A DNA stretch of 64,000 nt from Argentina anserina (Eukaryota > Streptophyta > Magnoliopsida > Rosales > Rosaceae): assembly GCF_933775445.1 (NCBI RefSeq), contig NC_065877.1, forward strand, positions 36,220,694 to 36,284,693, read 5' to 3'. The notes beneath the pieces are model-generated. The model had not been told where the DNA came from. It saw only the letters and a program-made list of their open reading frames with translations, and did no database searches. Both the position numbers and the translations under genes were made by a program. Position 1 is the first letter of the stretch. Each line of letters begins with the position of its first letter. This document shows positions 39,772 through 50,158 of this stretch, piece by piece.

Positions 39772-40152
39772 TACTTGCCTACTTTTATAATGCCTGTCTT
39801 TTTATAAAAAAAAAAATTTAACGTTGATCCATTTTCAGAAGATAACAGCAAACACACCCAAAATCTGGTATTTTCTTACTGCTCTTCTCTAAACTTCTTT
39901 CCTCACCAAACTCTTATCTCATGTCTCGCTCTCGCTTCTCCTCTCTTCCTCTCCTCTTCTATTCTCTTTTATCCATTCCTTTTCAGATTCGAATTAATGA
40001 CAAACCCCAATTTCTCTCTCCCTTGATGTGGATGTCAAGCTGTTTATTTCTGTTTTAGTTGGTATGTTCTTCTGCGTAATTGGTTTTCTTCTTAATTTTC
40101 AGGCTTTCTCTTGCTTTCTGGGTTGCATCTATCTTTGCATCATCTAATCGCA

Positions 40153-41300
40153 ATGGTGACTTTAGTTTGTGATTGGATTAGTGATGCTGAACAACCTAAA
40201 GGTGGGTGTTCATTTAATTTTTTTTGTATTTTCGTTTTTTATGGAGTATGATTGTCAATGTTGTTGTATCATGATTAGGGCCTTATGATTTTTGTTAGTA
40301 TGAAACGAAACATGAAGCACAGAAATCAGTTATGAAGCTGCGTTTGTTGGATCCATCAAAGTACAAGGTATTAATTGAACTATTCATGTAGTTATAGAAT
40401 ATGATCAGATTGTTGGTGAATTGAATATTTGTATGTAGTTCTTAATCCTTTATATTATATCGTAAAATGTGGCAGGACATTCTTTGTCATGCCACAATAT
40501 TGAGGTTTCCATTCCATAGCGGTTGGTGGTAAATGCTCACATCAGATAAAATCATTTATCTTGCCCCATTTATGGAGATCAGGAATCAATTCCAGTGTAT
40601 AAAATCATTCTTTACATCTGTCTTCATTTAATGTCTATTACTTGCATGCTTTGGTCATTAATAGTCTAACACTCTATGATGGCATCATACAGATATAGAG
40701 GTTTCATGACTATCAAGGATGAGAAGGATCAAATTACTATGGCATTGATTGGCAAACAAACAGAAGAGCTTTTTGGATATTCATGTGCATGTAATCAACA
40801 AACGGAGCTACGCTTCATAATATGATCTTCCCGTTGAAATAACTTCAACTGTCAGCAGAACACACCTTTTTGAGCTAAAATTGGGTTATAATAGTGAGTT
40901 TGTTGTCAGACAAATTCATATCAACTTGCAAGAAAATGGTGACCATGATGAGTTCCAGTACAAAAAAGATACATCCATATTAATGGAAAATATTGTTCCC
41001 GTGCACAATGGTTCTCAGTTGGATCTAATGACTCATGAGAAGATTTTCAGATAAGAAGAGAGGGCCTGTTTCAAATGTGGAATTGCAAGACGATGGTGTT
41101 TTCCTGAAAGGAAAAACAAAAGGTTGGTTATTTCATCATTTAGTTTGGTAGACTTATTCTTATAATTACTTGATGTTATCTGACTTTAAATACCATAGTT
41201 TTAATACGAGTATAACATTATTTGTTTCAGACATTTGGTCAAGAGTGCATCAAAAGCTTCATGTGAAGAAACTTCTGGAAAGGAAAAGGAAGCGTAAGAA
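40153..41300 (+). pseudogene. Decayed RPA1-like gene carried by the Helitron
   Basis: Exon-like pieces read MVTLVCDWISDAEQPK, then after a TTAG acceptor YETKHEAQKSVMKLRLL, then FMTIKDEKDQITMALIGKQ followed by TEELFGYSCAC, then LPVEITSTVSRTHLFELKLG and EFVVRQIHINLQENG. The last parts resemble the zinc/OB-fold region of replication protein A large subunits, a known passenger of plant Helitrons. A stop follows RFII at about 40825 and another near 41053, so it is probably dead or needs introns I could not place. The family call is by pattern only. Confidence 0.5.
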
Positions 41301-42383
41301 TGCTACTATAATGCTCTTTGACTGTGTTATTTTAGTTATTGTCTATCGGCTTAGGGTATTCTTAGGATCCGTTTTTGTTGTAACATATGTCTATGCTAGA
41401 TGACTTATTTCTGCAAACTAACAAGGTTCAGTTTAATGTATAATTATATGTATTAATTGGTCTTTGTACCATGCTTGAACTTTTGGTTCTATTATAGCTT
41501 TTAATCAATGAATGTGAATATTGCAAGTAATATTACCTTGATATAAGTTTGTGTGATCAAATATAAGACAAATATATGCTGAAAACTGAAGACAATGGTT
41601 TATTTAAAGAGAATATGGAGTGGAGGGTTTGGAGACAGGAGCATCAGTGCTTGAGTTGGGCATAATTATTGATTGTATAAAGTAGGTCAGAAATCTGAAA
41701 AAAAAAAAAAACTCTATGAGGAAGAAGTGCAGTGCAGTAGGGAGTTAAGAGGAAAGGTCTGGGTTCATTTGTGCAGATGATAATGGTTTTAAAGTTGTGA
41801 AAGAATAATGAGTAGTAAGAAACACTAATGAGCAAGCTGAGGAGTAATGACTTCTCTCTATTGTTTGATTGTAAAATTTGAGTTTCATCACTATGCTAGA
41901 AAGTTTTACTGAATTATGTAATAATTGAGAAGCAGTTTATGGTCTTTCTTATTTCTCATTACAGGTGAACAAACTCGGATCTACACTTGGGGAGTTTCTG
42001 TGTAGATCTACATTTGTATAATCTAAACTACTTCTTAATCAATACATAATCTACATTTGCTCTTTCTTAATTACAAAGTTTAGATTGAACAAACTGCTTA
42101 ATTACATAGAGATATAATAGTATCAATGTGAATTCCCATTGAGACAAATCATCAAACACTTTACGGACATAACATTCATTCCACTATCTATTGACTATAT
42201 CTTTCATTTGTTCAAAATTAAGATTGCTCTCCATCATTTCAATAAGATTATGCATTCATCTTTCACACAATAACAACGTGTAAAGGGCACAACACAAAAA
42301 ATAGATCAATATAATGCAAGATCAGCAGTAGAAAGAAAGTGTTCGATGAAATGTTTGTGAGAAAGAAAACTTACTGTCCAGAT

Positions 42384-42412
42384 GCCGGCGCATCGCGCGG
42401 CCAACAGACTAG
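42384..42412 (+). mobile_element. Helitron 3' terminus (hairpin plus CTAG)
   Basis: The stem pairs GCC-GCGC with GCGC-GGC around an ATC loop, with one bulged G at 42387. Six unpaired bases after 42402 lead to CTAG at 42409-42412. This order and spacing is the standard Helitron terminator. Confidence 0.85.
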
Positions 42413-42712
42413 TATTATACATTGCTGCACATAGCTGAAAACCTACTTTTGTGTATAGTGTCTGTACATCAGACAAACCGAGAATCGGCAACCCATGGCA
42501 ACCCATGGCAACCCGCAATCCTCAGGAGAGTTCCGCCAAAAAAACTGAGGCATATAATATAGTATAATAGTGATATACAGTAATATAATATAGTATAATA
42601 GTGATCCCCAGGCGAGCATCCGCCTATATCGTTGATGAGTCTGAGCCTCTAAGGCATTACCAGAACTTACCTCTGCAAAAACTCATATAGTTTCTTTCTC
42701 AAATCTATTATC
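42413..42712 (+). promoter_or_regulatory. Promoter region of the orphan gene (block copy C)
   Basis: Starts at the base after the Helitron. It holds the 44-bp sequence shared with 30786, a tandem 10-bp unit (CAACCCATGG, about 42490-42512), an AT-rich stretch with a duplicated unit of about 33 bp (about 42553-42605), and the block shared with copy A. The AT-rich tract offers several TATA-like sequences; no single one is singled out. Confidence 0.6.
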
Positions 42713-43153
42713 ATGCACTCTCACACTCGCTTGTCTACCCTCCTCACCAGACTCCTTCTATTCCATTTGATGATGAGCTCTACCAGCTTTGCCCATCAAA
42801 CTTCATGGGCATCCAAATCCCGTCGACTTTTACAGCAACATGCATTCAATACGGTGGCTCAGCCTCAGCAGGCTGAAGCTCACCAGACTCTTCTGTCCGG
42901 AATTCTCTCATCTTTGTTGGTCCTTGGTCTCATTGAATTTGTCACAGCCTTGCTGAAGTTGATAACTACTATCCTCAAGCTCTGTCGCGCCGTCACTCCA
43001 ACTCAGCCGCCGCCACCGACCCCCCATGGTGCTGTCAACGTCCCTCCACAGTACCTGCAGAATGATCTTCCAGTCATGCAGCAGGCTCCTCCGGCTCCTC
43101 CCCGTCCCTACAATCTCAACGTCCATCTCGATATCGAAGAAGACATCGCCTGA
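42713..43153 (+). CDS. Small membrane/proline-rich protein of unknown function
   Basis: An intronless 146-residue frame. I do not recognise a family. Residues about 8-27 are hydrophobic (LLTRLLLFHLMMSSTSFA) and could be a signal peptide. A second hydrophobic stretch follows at about 60-90 (TLLSGILSSLLVLGLIEF, then ALLKLITTILKL). The C-terminal third is Pro-rich (PTQPPPPTP, QQAPPAPPRP) and ends DIEEDIA. Codon use is GC-richer than the flanks. The promoter exists in at least two other broken copies in this window, so this may be the surviving member of a local duplication. Expression is unproven; a decayed gene or chance frame is possible. Confidence 0.5.
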   Translation: MHSHTRLSTLLTRLLLFHLMMSSTSFAHQTSWASKSRRLLQQHAFNTVAQPQQAEAHQTLLSGILSSLLVLGLIEFVTALLKLITTILKLCRAVTPTQPPPPTPHGAVNVPPQYLQNDLPVMQQAPPAPPRPYNLNVHLDIEEDIA

Positions 43154-43924
43154 TGATTTCATCGGTGTGGATCAGTGGATCTCTAGTTACACGTACTATA
43201 ATGATAATGAATTAATGATGGACATGGTACTCACACCCGCATGAACAACATATGAATTGTCGACCTATAATAATATGCATGACGTATATATGATTTGTTT
43301 TCTTCGATGGAATGCTTTTGTGATTGACTAGCGACGTACTTATGAATTATGCATGAAGTCAAATTCTGTTTTAATGATTTTTTTTTTGTCACAGTTTTCT
43401 TTTCTATTGATTTGTTAATGATGATAAATAATGTGTATATAAGTGTGTGTGAGTATTCGGAACGTGCGAGTATTGTAACAGAAAGGGGTTTCATACGACG
43501 TCGTTTTGGGTCCATTCTTGTTTTTAGACAAGGGGATATCATCGCCCCTCTCTCCTAAACGCGTCCGTGTGCGATCGACCTCTCTCGCTGATCTCCAGTT
43601 CCTCGATCTCATCAGGTTAATTCTTACTTCAATTTTTCCACCACTTCCCCCGATCTATATATTTTTCTCTCTGTAACTCTTCTCTATCGTTCAATATTTG
43701 TCGATTTTTGAGTTCAATAGTCGGATTGGGTTCGGTTTTCAGGGATCGGTGAACTTTTCGATGAATTTGTGCTAAAACCCTACAAAAGATTGAGACTTGG
43801 ATGGTGAATTGCTGCTGGGGTTTGCTAAAATTGAATTCAATGAGTCTGTGCTTTTATATAGTGAATTAAAAATGTGAACTTTAAGGGAATTGATTTTTCT
43901 ATTAGGGTTTAGACTTAGTGTTAA
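43154..43924. other. Intergenic spacer and possible 5' leader of the TruB gene
   Basis: After the orphan gene the DNA is AT-rich. At 43560-43615 a CT-rich stretch ends CATCAG/GTTAAT, a plausible leader exon and donor for the TruB gene. No independent gene is supported. Confidence 0.4.
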
Positions 43925-44149
43925 ATTAATAGAAGAAAAAAACGACACGACCTCATCCTCAACCGCCCCACCCCCTCCTCCCTCCACCCCCACCCCCGCC
44001 GCCGCGCCACTCCCGATCACAACTCCTCCTCCGATTCAAACCCCGACGAACTAGGCTTCGACAACTGGCTCGACCAGAAGCTCACCGGCGGCGGCGATGG
44101 TGATCTGGACAGGTCGAAGAGGAAGTACTACATCAAGAGGCGGAAGCGG

Positions 44150-46563
44150 ATGCACGGCGGCGATTCGGAGGAGGAGGAGAGTATGGTGGAGCTGAAGCCG
44201 GAGGTGGTGGAGTTCAACACGTTGCACAAGAGGGAGGAGGAGCTCTACTTTTTTGACACGTTTGCTTATCCATGGGAGAAGGTGTACCAGCTCGAGAAGA
44301 AGTACTTCCCTGATCAGGGCCTTGATAAGGCATTTCTAGAACCCGGCGAGACCAATTCAGTTAGGAATTCGAAGAGTAGGAAGAAGATAGAGCAAGATAA
44401 TAAAGGAATGGTGTTCTTTGAGGAGGAGAAGGAGAGAGAAACTGCGGCCGCGGCGGCGGAGATGAATGAGGTGGTTAAGGAGAAGGAGGTGGAGGAGTTT
44501 TTCAAGTGTTTGAAGAAAGCTCCTAGTGAAGAAATGGAGCCGTATTTGCTGACCAGGAGTGATGAGCTGCCGCCGAGGTGGGACGGGCCGAATGGGACTG
44601 TGGTGTTGGTGAATAAGCCGAAAGGTGAGGTGTAATGCGGCATTTTTGTGTCGATTTTTCATGTTGTGGATTTTGTTGGTGTTGGCAACTGATGGAAAGA
44701 TAGTGATTGTATTTGTGTGTTGCAGGGTGGACGTCTTTTACAGTTTGTGGGAAGCTGCGGCGCCTGGTCAAAGTGAAGAAGGTGGACAATTTGCTCTTGG
44801 TAGTGCATTTTTGTGTATGATTGTTTCGTGTGACTTATTTAGTGCGTTGCAGGTAGGGCATGCTGGGACGCTTGATCCGATGGCAACTGGTTTGTTAATT
44901 GTGTGTGTTGGTAAAGCTACTAAGGTTGTGGACAGGTAATTGCTCAATGCCATTCGGTTTATATAGTATGATTGCTAGTTAGCCAAATAATGTGATGTGG
45001 AACACATTTGCGGAGAGGTTTAAGTATCTGTCATTGCTGCTATCAAGGTATGACCAATGGTTACAGTGGAGTTTTCCGTTTGGGAGAGGCTACTTCGACT
45101 TGGGATGTGACTTCACCGGTGTGTTTATCACTTCTTAATTCATGGATTTCTCAGTAATTTTCAAGTTAGCTACACGCTGTTGCTTATACATTAATAGACT
45201 ACTAGGAAACAGCTGACTTAATCCGGTGGATAATTCTCTCTGCATCTCATTGAATCTTGTATGGTGGATGACATTATTTGGTCTATTCTCTAAGAACTAC
45301 TGTTCTTGATTCTTTGTTCAATTCTATAAGCTCACTGCTTATATATCGTCTAAATTTCTGTCACCTGATGTGCAGATCATTCAGCGTGAACCGTGGGAGC
45401 ATATCAAAGATGAAGATATAAAGAAAGCTGCTGCATCCTTTTCTGGAGATATCTGGCAAGTACCTCCAATGTTTTCTGCTATCAAAGTAAGGATTTCTTC
45501 TCTTATTTCAGCTGATTATTGGCAGATTAATACTCTTTACATTTCATTTAGAACTAGTTGCATTTGGCAGAGCAACTCTCAGGATACTCTTTATCTTGTG
45601 TCTATGTACATGTACACTTTCATATTCTATATATAAGTACAGAGTACAGACTCAGTCATCTTCTAGGATTAAAATTTGTTAGTTCATGAGTTTCCTTACC
45701 TTGCCACAGTTTGGAGGTGAAAAGATGTATGAGAAGGCAAGAAGAGGAGAGAGCATAGAGCTCTCACCCAGACGATTATCAATCTATCAGTTTGACATTG
45801 AACGCAGCTTAGATGACAGGTGACCTAGGTTCATTGTTATTATAAAATGTTGTTCATGTTAATTCAGCTAGTTAACCACATGAAAAGGAGTGTTTCTATA
45901 TTAGAAGACAGAGTATAGTTAGTTTTGCTGCTCTCATATCATATCTGAGGTTGCATTATATTGGGTGCTTTTTGATAGAACTGAGTTAGAGGTCAAAGCT
46001 ACTGAGCTATAAGTCAGCTGTCTAATTTTTCTTATGTTCTGAGCCATATACATTTATATTGACTTTGCAGACAAAATTTGATTTTCCAGGTTTCTTGCTC
46101 TAAAGGGACATATATTAGGTCTCTATGTGCTGATTTGGGGAAAGCCCTCGGCAGGTATGCGATTTTCAAAAGTCATTCTTGACTATGATTTCTCCCACTT
46201 TACTTTAGCTATATAGCTGATGAAGGAAGATGGAACCTATCCATCTCTGGCAGCTGATATATATATTTTTAGATTATTCCTCGTCTAGGTTTTGAGTTTG
46301 ACAAGATTGTAACTCCATGTGCAGTTGTGCTCATTTAACTGCCCTTCGAAGAGATTCAATTGGTAAGTGCTTTCATTCTTCGATTTTAAATTGCTGATTG
46401 GGGTCGTATCCTTTGTTACATTCGTTATGACGTACAGTTACGCCCATTCAGCAAGTTCAAACATCTAATAAACTCTATTTTGTACTGCCCAGGGGAATAT
46501 TCTGCAGATAATGCATGGGATTTCCAAGAGCTGGAAGATGCAATTACCAAAACGTATTTTTAG
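44150..46563 (+). CDS. TruB-type tRNA pseudouridine synthase (N-terminus uncertain)
   Basis: Nine exons join in frame: 44150-44624, 44726-44781, 44853-44935, 45025-45118, 45376-45486, 45710-45819, 46071-46154, 46325-46362 and 46493-46563, giving 373 residues from the first in-frame ATG. The catalytic motif is [12 protein letters not shown] (Asp at about 185). Also seen are [27 protein letters not shown] and [16 protein letters not shown]. TruB enzymes make pseudouridine 55 in tRNA; plant members of this long type probably work in an organelle. The frame stays open upstream to 43925 with coding-like sequence (DELGFDNWLDQKL), so the true start probably lies in an upstream exon. The acceptor of exon 4 is unusual (see findings). 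Confidence 0.85.
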
Positions 46564-47051
46564 CTTAACTAACATAGTCTGATTCTTTGTCTTGCACTGG
46601 GATTATTAGTTATGTTTTATTGTAGAAGGAACTATTGAAGGGTCTACCATCTCTTTCTTGGCTTTCTTCTGTTCAGAACTTGTTATGGAATCTCCCTTGG
46701 GGTTTTGCACTTCACACCAAAATTGTGTTTCCTAATATATCCACATAGCTGTTTAGGCTACTCGGCGCCATTTAGTGTTGGATAGGTTGACCGGCAAACA
46801 AGAAGTTACCATTCATATTAGACATCTCAGCAGAATACGTAGTCCGTGTTTGTCTGCCAAATGTTTCCATTGATATGATTCTAGTTATATATTGATTCGA
46901 GTTCCGACTATATGAAGTGTAACACATGAAAATGACAGCCAGAGATAGAAGGGGGGGGGGGGGGGGGAATAAAAGCAATGTTACTGTATACTGAAACTAC
47001 ACTTAATTCCTTGAGTGGCACAAGTTCCTTTTGGCCAGTTTTGGCTACCCT
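46564..47051. other. Convergent intergenic spacer with a 17-G run
   Basis: Lies between the TruB and DUF707 stop codons. It holds both 3' UTRs and a homopolymer of 17 G at 46951-46967. No gene is supported. Confidence 0.6.
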
Positions 47052-50000
47052 CTAACGTGCTGTTGAATTTGAGGAATCAATTCCCATTTCCTCATAATAC
47101 GCTTTCTCTGCACCAACCATTCGTGCTTGAAACATAGTCCATTCTCTTCTACACCTCTCCCTCACCTGACATGAAGGTAATTCACATTAATCAGGCTCTT
47201 ATATGAACATAATGTAAATTCAATACAAATGTGAACACAATGTTTGCATAGATTATGAGGAGTTCAGGTCTCTGCAATTCTGCCTATGCGTTTTTGCGCA
47301 TACACACTGGAACAGAAAGAGCAAGGAAAGAGATTGTTACATACCCCTTCCCATGGCGCTCTCCCACTCTCTGCTTGCCCCTGATCAAAAATAGCAACTC
47401 TTGATCATGATTTATTAAAAGATAAAAATAAATTTATCAATCAAATTTTTTTGTTGTTTTAGGGCCACATATAAATTAAGGTCAGAAGCTAAGGTTTTAC
47501 CTGGTTTCCAAGTGAAGGAACACCTTGATGGATAATCCACTGTGCATCTACGACTCCTATTTTCTCATGCGCAGGCTTTTTCCAAGGAAAACACAAAGGT
47601 GGAAGACCAGATCACAATGGAGCCAAGGCACAACGATAGAAGAAGAAAAAAATAAAGAAAGGAAAAGGTTTGAACCTCTACACATCGTCTGAGAGCAAAA
47701 TCAAGACCCCAACCATGGACCAGGTCATTCTGCAAAATTAAGGCTTGTCTTTCATGGTAGTTTTAAGCCTTTAAGGACTTGGGATATCTTGAAAAGAGAA
47801 AGTAATATTAAACACAGGCGCCATGATTTCTACGAACCTGAATCATATGCCAAACACAACGCCATGCATCCCGAGAAAACACAGGCGCCATGATTTCTAC
47901 GAACCTGCACGTTGTGAATTCATGGTAAGATCTTAGAGCACCTATTTGCCAGAGGGTCATGGATTAAGATATTATTACATACGCTGCGCAGGGAGGCAAA
48001 TGCGGATCGTTGCACCAACCAGGTTTCTCCTCTGTCTGCCTGTTGGAAGAGGTTCAAGATAATAAACAGTCAAGTGACTAGCTTAGCCATCATCAAAACT
48101 GATTAACTAGATATGAACAAAATCTTAAGATTTTAATGAGCAAGATCATTTGCAAGCTTACATGTGAACTTGACTATGACCTCTCCGCTTTGTCATCTGC
48201 CATGTTAGCCCATTGTTTGGTTCTAAACCAGGCTGTGATATTTCCAGCCCATGTTTCCTTACTAATTTTATGTATCTGGTATAACAAAAATTAAAGTCTG
48301 AATACACTAGTTCATTCCAAAAGTAGTTCTCAAATAAAGCAGCATAACGAATTCTATAAACTCACTCCTCGGCGTTGAAGTGCTCCACACTGAGATCTTC
48401 ATCCCAAATAAATATGTATTCATAGGATGCCACAATGTCAGGATGCAAAAAACGCTTGGCATACCACCTGGAAAATTTTGAGTGAGCATAACTTTTGCAG
48501 ATCTATTGCAATTACGATGAAAAGTTCAAATATAAAGATATGTAACTTGTTTCTAACCATTTAGTTTGCTTCCGAATGCTCACATGGATAGCCCGCTTTG
48601 ACCACTCAAACTCATCCCATTCACTTGTCCGACCATCATAATGGAATAAAACAATTGTGAAGTTTTCTGAGAACTGTACAGCATACATTTAGGAAGGGTA
48701 AGAAAAAAAGGAGAGCAAGAACTGGGAATGAGTTTCTAGAGAGAAGCAACCTTTTTAACTGCTGCATTAATATTCTTTTTCTGAGCATAGCCTACAGTAA
48801 AGGTTACAAGATACTTTGGCTTGATGGTGAAGTCCTGCAAGTGCCACCTCCACAAGAAAAGGTTCAAATTAGAGAACGGATTTTAAACATATCTACACAT
48901 AAGTCAAAGACAGGGAGGGCATAAATGACCAGCTGGGTACTCGACCACTATAAACTCCACCTTGCCCCTCCCTAGATGAGTGCCAATAGATATATCGTTG
49001 TACCACCAGTCAAAAACAAAAGTTGTTACTATAGGGATAGAGTGCATCATATTTTCTATATAATTAGTATGGCAGGTGGCCTGCTTCAGTAAATTGCTCT
49101 CTATAATCTCTTGTTAGTTTATAGCAACTTCCATTTTCTAATGCAAGAATTGCTCATATTTGAATTTCAAATGAACCTAGAGCCTAGATAAAGTATTACT
49201 CTATAAAATTTACTCCCTCGCAAACTCAGAACAGCCGTCGAACCATCTCAATAGTTGGTAAGATAGGGAAGCAAAATGCTACAGGGTTAAATGACTTTAT
49301 ATACAGGAGGACTTAAACAAGAAATGTTTTACTAGTAAAATGATGATAACAGATGCACACCTCACTGGGCAGACCCCATAACCGACGAAGATAAAGATCT
49401 GACTCAGATTCTACGATGCCAGGGGGTAGTCTCTCAGCACCTGGAGGATTTGTTGGAACCCATATCTGCATTATAATAAATTGATATTAGTCAATGTCAG
49501 CACATTATTGTCAGGACTCTAGACTATTCCAGTGCCAATTTTTGAGTTAAATTTACAACATCAGAACATCTTGAACAAAAGTGTGCATCATTAGTAGCAT
49601 AGTACTAGTATACCATGGTACTGATTAATAATGTGTTTCTCACTTTGTTCAAAAAACGCTATTATGGGAATTGTGTCCCAGAGAACTACTATATTCTCTT
49701 CAGTAACAAGCAATCTTCTCAGTATCACCCTAAGAACTAATCACCAGAGTACAAGCTTGCATCTGTACTAGTACACTACAAATATTACGAAGGAGTGACC
49801 TTACCTTTGCATCAGTAGAGATGTATCTAACGGAGATATCTTTCTTGCCCTTCAAAGAAGACCAGGCATTCACCAGTGCTTCCGTTGAAAACCCCGAGTA
49901 CTTTTCCTCTATGTATGAAAGGTCAATGGAAGGAAAAAGGCTGGATGGGAGATTCATCTACAAGATTTAAGCACCATTACAGTGTCAGTCTTATTATGAT

Positions 50001-50158
50001 CTGAACCAAATAAACTAGAAACTTGTTCAATACAAACAACAGTTGTTCACCTTAGTCAACGAAATCGTTGGAAATGACACTCCTAGAAAGAAGCCGAACA
50101 CAATCGCCACGAGAGCTGTCACAACTAACCTCATTTTCTCTTTGGGTTTTCTGCCCAT
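47052..50158 (-). CDS. DUF707 family protein (annotated elsewhere as lysine-ketoglutarate reductase trans-splicing related)
   Basis: Thirteen exons on the minus strand join in frame: 50158-50051, 49957-49805, 49465-49361, 48834-48751, 48673-48558, 48467-48366, 48275-48162, 48039-47983, 47904-47838, 47729-47676, 47575-47501, 47380-47345 and 47165-47052, giving 394 residues. The N-terminus MGRKPKEKMRLVVT leads into one membrane segment (about residues 9-29), so a type II membrane protein is likely. Conserved family pieces are IWVPTNPPGAERLPPGIV, FTIVLFHYDGRTSEWDEF, YIFIWDEDLSVEHFNAE, LTWQMTKRRG and VDAQWIIHQGVPSLGNQ. The biochemical function is not established; the trans-splicing name is historical. 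The fold may be glycosyltransferase-like (WDEDL), which is inference. Confidence 0.9.
47811..47907. repeat. 30-bp direct repeat spanning an exon of the DUF707 gene
   Basis: The same 30 bases occur at 47811-47840 and 47878-47907. On the minus strand both start CAG/GTTCGTAG. The first-transcribed copy (47907-47878) provides the acceptor and start of exon 9. The second copy carries the end of exon 9 (its CAG) and the donor of the following intron. Confidence 0.9.

Larger units (their letters stand above)
30831..42412 (+). mobile_element. Helitron (rolling-circle transposon); 5' end not resolved
   Basis: The element carries a full Rep/helicase gene (33779-39771), a decayed RPA1-like gene (about 40153-41300) and a canonical 3' end: a GC-rich hairpin at 42384-42402, a short spacer, then CTAG at 42409-42412 followed by host T. 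Helitrons insert between A and T without target duplication, and the 3' side fits. The 5' TC terminus could not be fixed; 30831 is placed after the copy-B host sequence and is a guess good to a few hundred bases. The 30831-33778 stretch has a TCATTC repeat (30901-30927), a 5' leader with possible introns, and no supported gene. Confidence 0.8.

Noticed and set aside
29848..42730. Reading the A and C promoter copies as LTRs of one giant retrotransposon
   Set aside because: The copies do not have TG...CA ends, no target duplication flanks them, and the DNA between carries a Helitron with its own end; duplicated host promoter fits better.
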